Of a DNA stretch of 64,000 bases, positions 33,074-40,649 are shown piece after piece. The notes below the pieces were generated by a model, which worked only from the letters and a program-made list of their open reading frames with translations, had not been told where the DNA came from and did not search any database. Every line of letters begins with the position of its first letter. Positions within the stretch are counted from its first letter, which is position 1. Source of the DNA: Kocuria rosea subsp. polaris (GTDB lineage Bacteria > Actinomycetota > Actinomycetes > Actinomycetales > Micrococcaceae). The DNA is taken from assembly GCA_023896275.1 (NCBI GenBank), contig MLDA01000004.1, positions 114,998 to 178,997 on the forward strand, written 5' to 3'. A program made the translations under genes and the position numbers.

Positions 33074-33898
33074 ATGAGCGAGAACAGCACGACGGCAGCG
33101 GGCGCGGAGGCGCCCTACGGCGGCCTGGTCACCAATCGGCTGGCCGGGCGCGTGGCCACGATCACGGGCGGCGCGTCCGGCATCGGCCTTGCGACGGCCC
33201 GCCGCCTCGCGCACGAGGGGGCGACCGTGGTGATCGCGGACATCTGCGACGAGGAGACCGGCCAGCGTGCCGCGGCGGAGGTCGGCGGACTGTTCGTGCG
33301 CACCGACGTGACGAGCGAGGACGACGTCGTCAACCTGTTCGCGACCACCCAGGAGAAGTACGGGTCGGTGGATATCGCGTTCAACAACGCGGGGATCTCG
33401 CCGGCGGACGACGCGTCGATCCTGGACACCGGCATCGACGCGTGGCGCAAGGTGCAGGAGGTCAACCTGACGAGCGTCTACTACTGCTGCAAGCACGTCA
33501 TCCCGTACATGAAGGAGCAGGGCCGGGGCTCGATCATCAACACCGCCTCGTTCGTGGCGGTCATGGGCGCGGCGACCAGCCAGATCAGCTACTCGGCGTC
33601 CAAGGGCGGCGTGCTCTCGATGAGCCGGGAGCTCGGCGTGGAGTTCGCGCGCGAGGGGATCCGCGTGAACGCGCTATGCCCGGGGCCGGTCAACACGCCG
33701 CTGCTCAAGGAACTGTTCGCGAAGGACCCGGAGCGGGCGGCGCGCCGGCTCGTACACGTGCCGCTGGGGCGCTTCGCAGAGCCGGACGAGCTGGCGGCGG
33801 CCGTCGCGTTCCTGGCCTCCGACGACTCGTCGTTCATCACGGCGAACCAGTTCCTGGTCGACGGCGGCATCGCCGGGGCCTACGTCACCCCGCTTTAG
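33074..33898 (+). CDS. Short-chain dehydrogenase/reductase of the amine cluster
   Basis: 274-aa SDR. TGGASGIG at 31-38, NNAGIS near 100, and the catalytic Ser/Tyr/Lys in NTASFVAVMGAATSQISYSASKGG. A 22-residue N-terminal extension precedes the fold. An SDR rather than a flavin amine oxidase follows the ligase, hydrolase and aldehyde dehydrogenase, which suggests an amino-alcohol substrate whose OH group is oxidised after gamma-glutamylation. The gene ends in a 4-base convergent overlap with the aldo/keto reductase gene. Confidence 0.88.
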   Translation: MSENSTTAAGAEAPYGGLVTNRLAGRVATITGGASGIGLATARRLAHEGATVVIADICDEETGQRAAAEVGGLFVRTDVTSEDDVVNLFATTQEKYGSVDIAFNNAGISPADDASILDTGIDAWRKVQEVNLTSVYYCCKHVIPYMKEQGRGSIINTASFVAVMGAATSQISYSASKGGVLSMSRELGVEFAREGIRVNALCPGPVNTPLLKELFAKDPERAARRLVHVPLGRFAEPDELAAAVAFLASDDSSFITANQFLVDGGIAGAYVTPL

Positions 33899-34803
33899 GC
33901 GTGCGACGCCGGGCGGCCGCCTCCGCGTGAGGCGGCCGCCGCGGCGCGTCTGCCGACGTCGTCGGGGTGGGAACCGCTGCGGAAGCCGCGGTCGAGCCCG
34001 GCGATGTGGTGCATCGTCTCCTCCTCCAGGGTGAACCCGAAGACGTCGGCGTTCTGTGCCATGCGCTCCGGCGCGCTCGCCTTGGGGAACACGATGGTGC
34101 CCTCCTGCAGGTGCCAGCGCAGCACGACCTGCGCGACCGAGACCCCGTGCGCGGCGGCAATGGCGGTGAGCTCGGGGTCGTCGAGCAGGCGGCCGCGCGC
34201 GAGCGGCGACCACGCCTCGGTGGCGATCCCGAGCTCGGCGTGCAGCTCGCGCAGCTCCCGCTGCTGCAGCCAGGGGTGCAGCTCCACCTGGTTCACGGCC
34301 GGCACGATGTCGGCGCTCTCGAGCAGGTGCCGCAGGTGCGCGGGCTGGAAGTTGGAGACGCCGATGGCGCGGACCAGGCCGTCGTCGTGCAGCTTCTCGA
34401 GGGCGCGGTACGTCTCAGTGTAGAGGCCGCGGGCGGCGCACGGCCAGTGGATGAGGTAGAGGTCCAGATACTCGAGGCCGAGGTCGGCGCGGGTGGCCTC
34501 GAAGGCGCGCAGGGTCGCGTCGTAGCCCTGGTCGTCGTTCCACACCTTGGAGGTGACGAACAGGTCCTCGCGGGCCAGGCCGCCGTCGAGGGCGGTGTGG
34601 ATCGCGCGGCCGACGCCGGCCTCGTTGCCGTAGAGCGCGGCCGAATCCAGGTGCCGGTAGCCGGCCGCGAGGGCCTGGCCGACGATCGTCTCGGCTTCGT
34701 CTTCGGGCACCTTGTAGAGGCCGAACCCGAGCTGCGGGATGGAGACGGAGGATGTGAGCCGGACGGCGGGCGCGGGCAGGGGCGATGCGTTGGTGGAGGC
34801 CAT
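33895..34803 (-). CDS. Aldo/keto reductase
   Basis: 302-aa NADPH-dependent carbonyl reductase of the 2,5-diketo-gluconate reductase type. The catalytic tetrad is D53, Y58 (DSAALYGNEAGVG), K86 (VTSKVW) and H119 (YLIHWP). GVSNFQPAHL and the C-terminal cofactor region VFPKASAPERM are standard. The last ~19 residues (GRRAAAAASRGGGRPASHA) are low complexity and coincide with a terminator hairpin of the opposite strand. TACGAT six bases before the ATG, and no ribosome site, suggest a leaderless message. Confidence 0.92.
   Translation of the reverse strand: MASTNASPLPAPAVRLTSSVSIPQLGFGLYKVPEDEAETIVGQALAAGYRHLDSAALYGNEAGVGRAIHTALDGGLAREDLFVTSKVWNDDQGYDATLRAFEATRADLGLEYLDLYLIHWPCAARGLYTETYRALEKLHDDGLVRAIGVSNFQPAHLRHLLESADIVPAVNQVELHPWLQQRELRELHAELGIATEAWSPLARGRLLDDPELTAIAAAHGVSVAQVVLRWHLQEGTIVFPKASAPERMAQNADVFGFTLEEETMHHIAGLDRGFRSGSHPDDVGRRAAAAASRGGGRPASHA
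33912..33940 (+). terminator. Hairpin after the amine cluster, inside the 3' end of the aldo/keto reductase gene
   Basis: A perfect 11-bp stem, GGCGGCCGCCT (33912-33922) with AGGCGGCCGCC (33930-33940), closes a 7-base loop 13 bases after the SDR stop. There is no T-run, as usual in this kind of genome. The same bases encode the low-complexity Arg/Ala/Gly tail of the opposite gene. Confidence 0.65.
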
Positions 34804-34824
34804 GGACCGATCGTAGCCGCAGGG

Positions 34825-35250
34825 GTGGCTACGGAATCAAGCGCTGCGCTCCCGGTCCACTTCTTCGATGAGGAGCACCTGGCAGGACGCCAGCGGATGT
34901 GGAACCACATTCTCACCCGGCGGCCCGAGGGGCTGCGGGTACGGGTCGCGGAGACCGTCGGGCGGATCGCCGGCTTCGGTCTGGCTGGCCCGAGCTACGA
35001 CGCCGGAGGAGCGGGCCTGCCGCGCGAGCTGCAGTTGTTCGCGCTCTATCTCGCATCCGAACTCCACGGTTCCGGGGCCGGGCAGGAGCTGCTGGACGCC
35101 GTGCTTGGCGACGAACCCGCGATGCTGTGGGTCGCGCAGGAGAATCCGAGAGCCATCGGGTTCTACCGGCGCAACGGATTCGAGTTCGACGGTGTCGAAC
35201 AGGTCGATCCGGCGGCCCCCGGGATCACGGATGCCCGCATGGTTCGATGA
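34825..35250 (+). pseudogene. GNAT acetyltransferase fragment, N-terminus missing
   Basis: The frame encodes the core and C-terminus of a GCN5-related acetyltransferase: VRVAETVGRIAGFGLAGPSYD, ELQLFALYLASELHGSGAGQELLDAVLG (acetyl-CoA loop with an SGAG version of the Q/RxxGxG/A motif) and NPRAIGFYRRNGFEFDG. The N-terminal strand and helix that normally begin such proteins are absent. The only possible starts are a GTG at 34825 with a poor ribosome site, and the frame runs into the divergent aldo/keto reductase gene. It is probably a remnant left by a rearrangement, although a short expressed product cannot be excluded. Confidence 0.6.
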
Positions 35251-35409
35251 ACCTCGAGCCCCGGTCCCTACCGTGCAGGTACGCTGGCGATGGGCAGCAA
35301 CAGCATGTGTCGTCGCACCATCCGCTACGTCCCGGCGCTGTTTTGGCCGCATCGAAGCGCTTCTGGTCGGTATGTTCCACACGTTGCACAGGATGAATCG
35401 AGGACAAGC

Positions 35410-35790
35410 GTGAGCCAGAACAGCGGCGCCCCGGAGACGCAGAGTCGGCAACGTTGGACACCGCTGAAGATCGTCGCAGCGATCGTGAGTCTTGTCGGTG
35501 CCGTCGTCTCCGTGCCCGCAGCATTCATGCTGTCGTGGGGGATCAACGAGTGGTACACGAGGATGGACTGCGGCCCGCGACCGATCGGATCAGGCTGTTA
35601 TGAAGGCGAATTCGCCTCCGGCCTGTTCATTTTCGCGATGATCTACCTGCCGTTCTTCCTCTTTTCGCTCATCGTGTCTCTTGACCACCGGGCAAGAGGT
35701 TTCGGGAGCTGGTGGCCGTTCATTGTTCTCTGCGCGGTCCCCTTAGTTGCTTCTCTGTTCTTCAGCGTTCTCTTCGCTGCCGGGCGCTGA
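35410..35790 (+). CDS. Small three-helix membrane protein of unknown function
   Basis: 126 aa with a polar N-terminus (SQNSGAPETQSRQRW) and three membrane segments at about residues 19-45, 70-92 and 102-124. The loop after the first helix holds two cysteines (MDCGPRPIGSGCYEGE) that could form a disulfide outside. The GTG at 35410 is preceded by GAGGA; a longer frame from 35290 is less likely. I do not recognise a family. A small 6-bp hairpin (35812-35826) follows the gene, then the flotillin promoter. Confidence 0.55.
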   Translation: MSQNSGAPETQSRQRWTPLKIVAAIVSLVGAVVSVPAAFMLSWGINEWYTRMDCGPRPIGSGCYEGEFASGLFIFAMIYLPFFLFSLIVSLDHRARGFGSWWPFIVLCAVPLVASLFFSVLFAAGR

Positions 35791-35932
35791 GGAAGCCAAC
35801 AAACACGCCACGACGACGGCGTCGTCACTCTCGGCGCGCATGCCGGAGCGTTGCGATTTACCGCATCCCACCCGTCGCTGATCTCTGGGCTGGTATTTCT
35901 GTGGATAGCAGAACGTTTGGGCCAAATGCTTT

Positions 35933-35938
35933 GATAAT
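35933..35938 (+). promoter_or_regulatory. Flotillin gene -10 box
   Basis: GATAAT matches the consensus in five of six positions and would give a ~40-base leader. No clear -35 was found. The local sequence is noticeably A/T-richer than its surroundings. Confidence 0.5.
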
Positions 35939-35983
35939 CTCGACGGGACACTCGTCACACAGTCCACAGAAAGGCCCGTTCCT

Positions 35984-37402
35984 ATGGAACTCACCTTCCT
36001 CGCCGGGGCCAGCCTCGTCGCCGCGCTGATCGTCCTACTGATCGGCTACATCACCTTCCGGCGGGCGTACCGCGTCGCTGCACCCAACGAGGCTCTGGTG
36101 ATCACTGGCCGCGCGCCGGCGCGAGTCAAGGGTGGCGACATCGACCTCGAATCTGGCACGCGCATCGTCGTCGGGTCCCGCGCCTTCGTCCGCCCGCTCT
36201 TCGACCGCGCCCACTCGGTCTCGCTGTCCTCGCGCCAGATCAACGTCGAGGTCGAGAGTCAGTCGGTCGACGGCATCTTCCTTCGCCTGCAGGCCGTCGC
36301 GCAGGTCAAGATCGGCGAGGAGGTCGGGGAGATTCGCAAGGCCGCCCAGCGTTTCCTCGATCAGCAGGACAAGATCGACTCCTACAGCCAGGAGATCCTC
36401 TCCGGTGCGCTACGTGCCGTCGTTGGAACCCTGACCGTCACCGCGGTGCTGCAGGACCGTACGACCTTCGCCCTGAAGGTTCAGGAGAACGCGGTCGACT
36501 CGATGAACAACCAGGGGCTGGTCATCGATACCCTCCAGATCATCTCCGTGGCCGACGACGGCGATTACCTGCGCAACCTTGGGCGTCCCGAGGCCGCGAA
36601 GAAGGAGCAGGAGGCGCGCATCGCCGAGTCCGAGGCTCGCCGCACATCGACTGAGGCCGAGAACCGCGACAGCCAGAAGATCGCGGAATCGCAGAAGGAG
36701 CTGGACCTGCGCAACGCCACCATCGCCAAGGAGACGGCGGAGCAGCGCGCCGAGGCCGAGGCCGCCCAGGAGCTCGCCCGCTCCCGCCAGCGTCAGCAGG
36801 TCCTGGACGAGCAGCAGAAGATCGCCGATCAGGAGAACGATCTGCGCGAGCGCGAACTCGTCCGCGAGATCCGCAAGCCGGCCGACGCCCAGGAGTACGC
36901 GGCGGGACGCCAGGCCGACGCCGAGCGTTACGCGCGGGAGCAGGAGTCCCAGGCGGCTCTCATCGAGGCTCAGAACGAGGCCGAATCGGTCCGGGCGCGC
37001 GGTGTGGCCGAAGCCGACGCCACCCGCGCCAAGGGTGAGGCCGACGCGGCGAGCATCCAAGCAAACGCCGAGGCCTACCAGCAGTTCAACGAGGCCGCAG
37101 TGCTCTCCCAGGTCCTCGAGGCGCTGCCGGGCATCGCCCGTGAGATCGCGGCCCCCATGAGCAACATCGACTCGCTTTCGATCGTCTCTTCCGACGGCGA
37201 ATCCAAGCTCTCCCAGAACGTCGCGGCTGGCATGGCCCGCACCATGGAATCGGTGCAGGCCGCCACCGGTCTGGACATCAAGTCCCTCATTGAGTCCGCG
37301 CTGAGCGGCAGAGACCGCTCCGAGGTCGTCGCGAACGTCGCGTCCCCGTTCGACGTCGAGCCGGAGGCCGGGGAGGGCCCGGCTGAGAAGCCGGCCGAGT
37401 AG
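35984..37402 (+). CDS. Flotillin-like SPFH/band 7 protein
   Basis: 472-aa membrane scaffold. One helix at about 5-25 anchors it; residues 30-200 are the SPFH domain (YRVAAPNEALVITGR, then LRLQAVAQVKIG and VIDTLQIISVAD). Residues 205-370 are a long Ala/Glu/Gln coiled coil with the flotillin heptads (QRAEAEAAQELARSR; ESVRARGVAEADATRAKGEADA), followed by the oligomerisation end SQVLEALPGIAREIAAP. The C-terminus is acidic and Pro-rich. No NfeD partner gene is adjacent. Such proteins organise lipid microdomains and membrane complexes. Confidence 0.9.
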   Translation: MELTFLAGASLVAALIVLLIGYITFRRAYRVAAPNEALVITGRAPARVKGGDIDLESGTRIVVGSRAFVRPLFDRAHSVSLSSRQINVEVESQSVDGIFLRLQAVAQVKIGEEVGEIRKAAQRFLDQQDKIDSYSQEILSGALRAVVGTLTVTAVLQDRTTFALKVQENAVDSMNNQGLVIDTLQIISVADDGDYLRNLGRPEAAKKEQEARIAESEARRTSTEAENRDSQKIAESQKELDLRNATIAKETAEQRAEAEAAQELARSRQRQQVLDEQQKIADQENDLRERELVREIRKPADAQEYAAGRQADAERYAREQESQAALIEAQNEAESVRARGVAEADATRAKGEADAASIQANAEAYQQFNEAAVLSQVLEALPGIAREIAAPMSNIDSLSIVSSDGESKLSQNVAAGMARTMESVQAATGLDIKSLIESALSGRDRSEVVANVASPFDVEPEAGEGPAEKPAE

Positions 37403-37423
37403 CCTTCACTTCTCACGGCGATA

Positions 37424-37460
37424 GCGGGGCCGCACCTTCGGCTGGACGGTGCGGCCCCGC
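37424..37460. terminator. Strong hairpin between flotillin and the AAA+ ATPase genes
   Basis: A perfect 13-bp stem, GCGGGGCCGCACC (37424-37436) with its complement at 37448-37460, encloses an 11-base loop. It lies between two convergent genes and can serve both. There is no T-run. Confidence 0.8.
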
Positions 37461-37487
37461 CGTCGTCCGGGCCGAGTGCGGCCGCAC

Positions 37488-38738
37488 TTACGGGCCGAGG
37501 AGTGCGAGGGGTACCACGGCGACTCCGTCCGGCCGCCGATAGGCGTAGCGTCCGGTCGTGACTAGCAGGAGGTCGGCCACATCGTCCCCCATTTTGTCGC
37601 GGAGCCAGAGCAGATGGCGCACGTCCTTGTCCTCGACGGTAGGGGCGAGTTTCACCTCGATACCGACGATCTGGCCTTCCCGTCCCTCGACGATCAGGTC
37701 GATCTCACGATCCCCGTTCCCGGTGCGCAGATGTCCGACGTGGGCGCGCGCGGCCTGAGCGGAGACCCGCACTCCTAGTGTGACCAGGGATTCGAAGAGT
37801 GGGCCGGACATGTGCGCGCCCCTTGGTGACGCCAGCGAACGCGCCGTGAGGTTGAGCAAGCGTGCTGAGAGCGCCGGGTCGGCCAACTGGTGCTTCGGGG
37901 CCTGCTGGAGACGTGCGAATGGGTTGAGGCTCGGGCTCCAGCCCGGAACCGGGTCCAGGAGCCACAACTGCGCCAAGTGTTCCCGGTAGGCGATGGTCGT
38001 CATCTTCGTCGGCGGGGTCCCGTCGCCCGGTGTCGTCGCATCGAGCAGAGTTGAGTACTTGGCCGTCGTCGACGATGCCGCCGCGTAGGCGCCGAGCCAG
38101 CGGCGGAGCGTCTCCGGGCGCCGTGCGCGGAACCCGATTTCAGGCAGGTCGCGGTCGACGACTCGCTGCAGGTAGGCGTCCAGCATGTCCTGTCTGAACT
38201 CACGCGGCAGCTTTGTCATGCCGGGGAAACCACTTGCCTCGATCGCCTCGAAGTAATCCCTGGCGGTTGCTTCCGTGGTGCCGGAGACGTCTTTCAGCCC
38301 TCCGCTCAGAGCATCCAGGAGGCTGACAGTCGGACGTTCGAAGCCGCGCTCGTGGAAGGCCATGGGGCGCATGCGCAGTGACAGGATTCGTCCGGAGCCG
38401 CTGTGGGTTCCCTCGACGGATGCCGGTGTCGCGCTCCCGGTCAGGAGGAAACTGCCCGGAGCGGCCCCGTCGTCGACGTGGCGGCGGACGGAATCCCAGA
38501 TCTGCGGGAGGCGTTGCCATTCGTCGACGAGTGCAGGTGCACCCCCGCTGATCAGCAGACTCGGGTCGGATTCGAGGAGGGCTCGTTGATCGCCGTCGTC
38601 GAGCATCCATGTCGAGGAGGCTCGACGGGCTGCGGACGCCGTCTTGCCCACGCCTTTCGGGCCCTCGATGGCGATCGCCGGAGCCGCGTGGAGGAGCTCG
38701 TCCAGTTGACGATCAAGGGTGCGAGCACGGTAGTCCAT
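37488..38738 (-). CDS. AAA+ ATPase with DUF4143 / PD-(D/E)XK-like C-terminus
   Basis: 416-aa ATPase. Walker A GPKGVGKT is at 26-33, Walker B-like ALVDEWQRLP near 75, and sensor FLLTGSATP near 100. The middle is helical and winged-helix-like. The C-terminal domain has EIDLIVEG (Asp347) and IGIEVK-type GIEVKLA (Glu361, Lys363), the D...ExK pattern of the PD-(D/E)XK nuclease fold found in DUF4143 proteins. Function of the family is not established; stress or mobile-element roles have been proposed. TATAGT nine bases before the ATG makes it near-leaderless, and four 23-bp repeats cover the promoter. Confidence 0.87.
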   Translation of the reverse strand: MDYRARTLDRQLDELLHAAPAIAIEGPKGVGKTASAARRASSTWMLDDGDQRALLESDPSLLISGGAPALVDEWQRLPQIWDSVRRHVDDGAAPGSFLLTGSATPASVEGTHSGSGRILSLRMRPMAFHERGFERPTVSLLDALSGGLKDVSGTTEATARDYFEAIEASGFPGMTKLPREFRQDMLDAYLQRVVDRDLPEIGFRARRPETLRRWLGAYAAASSTTAKYSTLLDATTPGDGTPPTKMTTIAYREHLAQLWLLDPVPGWSPSLNPFARLQQAPKHQLADPALSARLLNLTARSLASPRGAHMSGPLFESLVTLGVRVSAQAARAHVGHLRTGNGDREIDLIVEGREGQIVGIEVKLAPTVEDKDVRHLLWLRDKMGDDVADLLLVTTGRYAYRRPDGVAVVPLALLGP

Positions 38739-38747
38739 GGTGGCTAG

Positions 38748-38830
38748 ACTATACCTCTAGCCGGGTTCTTACTATACCTTCAGCACTACTTCTACTGTAC
38801 CTCCAGCAGAATCTGGACTGTGCCTCACGC
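38748..38830 (-). repeat. Four tandem 23-bp repeats over the AAA+ ATPase promoter
   Basis: Copies of the 14-bp core ACTATACCTCTAGC start at 38748, 38771, 38794 and 38817, exactly 23 bp apart. Read toward the gene the core is GCTNNAGGTAYAGT; the four copies end TATAGT, TATAGT, TACAGT and CACAGT, decaying with distance. The nearest TATAGT is the apparent -10. The array looks like an iterated regulator site, or a set of tandem promoters. The next ~150 bases, to the neighbouring gene end, show nothing recognisable. Confidence 0.8.
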
Positions 38831-38980
38831 CAGTGTGGTCAGCTTGACCAGGCCCAAGACGGCGGGGCGGCCCTCCAGGACTTCGGTCTCGAGACCAAAC
38901 GTCGCCGGGCGTCCGTGCTCATGGGATGTCCTCTGGGTGTGATCCGCCGATCCGCATCGTGCTTACCAGCGTCGGGACCG

Positions 38981-39532
38981 TCAGCCGGTGGCGAGGCGCT
39001 GACGATTCTCGTTCACCCACGCTGCGATGTCGCGTGGCGAGGCCGAGAGGTACGGCGGGAAGAAGACGCCGTTTCCGCCGACGTAGGACTTCTGCGACGC
39101 ATGCGTGCGTGCCGCCCTGCCGGTGAGAGCCTGCTCGTAGGCTGCCATGCCCTCCGGCGTGAGCTCAAGGATCGCGTGGGTTTGGGGGCCCTGGGTGACG
39201 TGGCCGGCGCCGGCGACCGCGCTCCACGGGATCGACGGCCGGCGGGCGATCTGTACTCCCTCGGCTGTGAACGCCAGGCTCCGCGGCTTGATGAAGAGAT
39301 AGACGCAGCAGGGGATACCCGCGAGACCGAAGCAGAGAATGCTGAGCAGACCGGCAAGCGCGGCAAGACCGCCCCTGCCCAGCAGCCAGAAGCCCACCGC
39401 CACGAATGCGAGGCACCCGAGTGCGGCCAGGATGGGCACGTGCCGGGCAGTGCGAAAGAGCAGTGACCCGGTCGAGTCGAAGGTCTGGTCCCAGGTGGGA
39501 AAGTGCGGAGTTGCGGAGGGTTCGGTGCTCAA
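38981..39532 (-). CDS. Two-helix membrane protein with a bacterial PH-like domain
   Basis: 183 aa. After a short soluble N-terminus come two membrane segments (about 30-50 and 53-75, ending CCVYLFIK). A likely bPH-type strand domain then follows, with KPRSLAFTAEGVQIARRPSIPWSAVAGAGHV, reminiscent of STM3941-like proteins. The C-terminus contains SPRDIAAWVNENRQR, a motif often ending such domains. The TTG at 39532 has GAAGGA eight bases upstream; a longer Arg-rich frame is less credible. Function unknown. Confidence 0.6.
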   Translation of the reverse strand: MSTEPSATPHFPTWDQTFDSTGSLLFRTARHVPILAALGCLAFVAVGFWLLGRGGLAALAGLLSILCFGLAGIPCCVYLFIKPRSLAFTAEGVQIARRPSIPWSAVAGAGHVTQGPQTHAILELTPEGMAAYEQALTGRAARTHASQKSYVGGNGVFFPPYLSASPRDIAAWVNENRQRLATG

Positions 39533-39792
39533 AGTTGCTGTCCTTCGTCGGCGGTTTCGGGCCCGTGCGCGGTGCACTCGGGTCGTGCTTTCAACCCTAG
39601 CGACGCGGCGCGGGCACTGGAGGTCGCCTGTGGATAAACGACCATCGTCGCGCCGCCGCGAGGGAACGTCGAAGCGCTGCCTCGTCTTATCCGGGCTCCG
39701 TTTTCGGCGCTGACTGGGGCGGGGATTAGGATCATCGGAGGGGCATGCGAGCCAAACGCCGGGCCCCTTCCACTGCTTCCCCGGGAGTTTTC

Positions 39793-40527
39793 ATGTCCAG
39801 TGTCGGGCTTCTCTACGTCGGCGCGGTGCTCTGCGTCAACGGTCTGGTGCAGATCGGCGTCGTCCGCCCGCGCGGCGCGATCGTCCTCAACTTCATCGTC
39901 GGCACCATGCAGCTGGTCTTCCCGACGATCCTGCTCACCGGGGCGAACGGCGATCCGGGTGCGATTCTCGCGGCGTCCGGCCTGTACCTCTTCGGCATCA
40001 CGTACCTCTGGGTCGGTGCCATCGGCGCCTTCCACCTGCCGGCCGACGGCTTCGGCTGGTTCAGCCTCTACGTAGCGGTCACGGCCGCTGTGTTCGGCGG
40101 GGCCGCAGTCGTCCTGCAATCCGATCCGGTCGCGGCTGCGATGTGGTGGCTGTGGGCTGCGCTCTGGTTCCTCTTCTTCCTCCTCGACGCCCTCGGCCGG
40201 AGGCGCCTGCGGGTTCCGACCGGCTGGTTCGCGATCTTCTGCGGGGTCGGAACGTGCACCCTTCCGGCGCTCCTCCAGCTCCTGGGCCTGTACTCGCCCT
40301 CCCCGATAGCGGGCGTTGCGCTCGGTCTGGCGGGCGCCGGGGTCCTGGCCATTGCGCTGCTGCTGAGCCGTAGGTATCCGGGGAGCCGCCATCTCGCGGC
40401 CGGCGTAGCCCCGGATGCCGGGGCCGGTACTGCCGAAGGTGCGGAAGCTATCGGCGCAGATGTCGCCGCCGGTTCCGGCGGGCCGGGCTCGCCGCGGATC
40501 GACGCGAGGATCGTCATGCGTGGTTGA
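39793..40527 (+). CDS. AmiS/UreI-family membrane channel
   Basis: 244 aa with six or seven membrane helices. VGLLYVGAVLCVNGL at the start, LYLFGITYLWVGA in the middle and AMWWLWAALWFLFFLLDAL are AmiS/UreI hallmarks; the family carries urea or short amides across the membrane. The last ~55 residues are a Gly/Ala-rich cytosolic tail not usual for the family. The start at 39793 matches family N-termini; an ATG at 39745 with GGAGG is also open. TAGGAT at 39727-39732 may be its -10. No urease or amidase gene is adjacent, so the substrate is open. Confidence 0.82.
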   Translation: MSSVGLLYVGAVLCVNGLVQIGVVRPRGAIVLNFIVGTMQLVFPTILLTGANGDPGAILAASGLYLFGITYLWVGAIGAFHLPADGFGWFSLYVAVTAAVFGGAAVVLQSDPVAAAMWWLWAALWFLFFLLDALGRRRLRVPTGWFAIFCGVGTCTLPALLQLLGLYSPSPIAGVALGLAGAGVLAIALLLSRRYPGSRHLAAGVAPDAGAGTAEGAEAIGADVAAGSGGPGSPRIDARIVMRG

Positions 40528-40571
40528 CGAGGCGACAGCCGTTCCGGCTCCCGGAGTGTCCGGGAGGTACA

Positions 40572-40621
40572 ACGACGGCGGGGCCGTCACCCTCCATGGA
40601 GGGTGACGGCCCCGCCGTCGT
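40572..40621. terminator. 50-bp perfect palindrome between the AmiS-like gene and purL
   Basis: Each 25-base arm is an exact complement of the other, centred on CCATGG at 40594-40599. As RNA it would make a ~23-bp stem with a four-base loop. It lies between convergent genes and should terminate transcription from both sides. It shares the GGCGGGGCCG(T/C) stem style of the hairpin after flotillin. Confidence 0.85.
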
Positions 40622-40649
40622 ACTCGGTGAGAAATCTACCGGCCAAGGG

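Noticed and set aside
38748..38830. CRISPR-like array
   Set aside because: Repeat unit is only 23 bp including the spacer, the core is 14 bp and degenerate, and there are no cas genes. It is a promoter iteron array.
39529..40590. 353-codon minus-strand frame opposite the AmiS-like gene
   Set aside because: Charged, repetitive antisense sequence; the plus strand encodes a clear multi-helix membrane protein.
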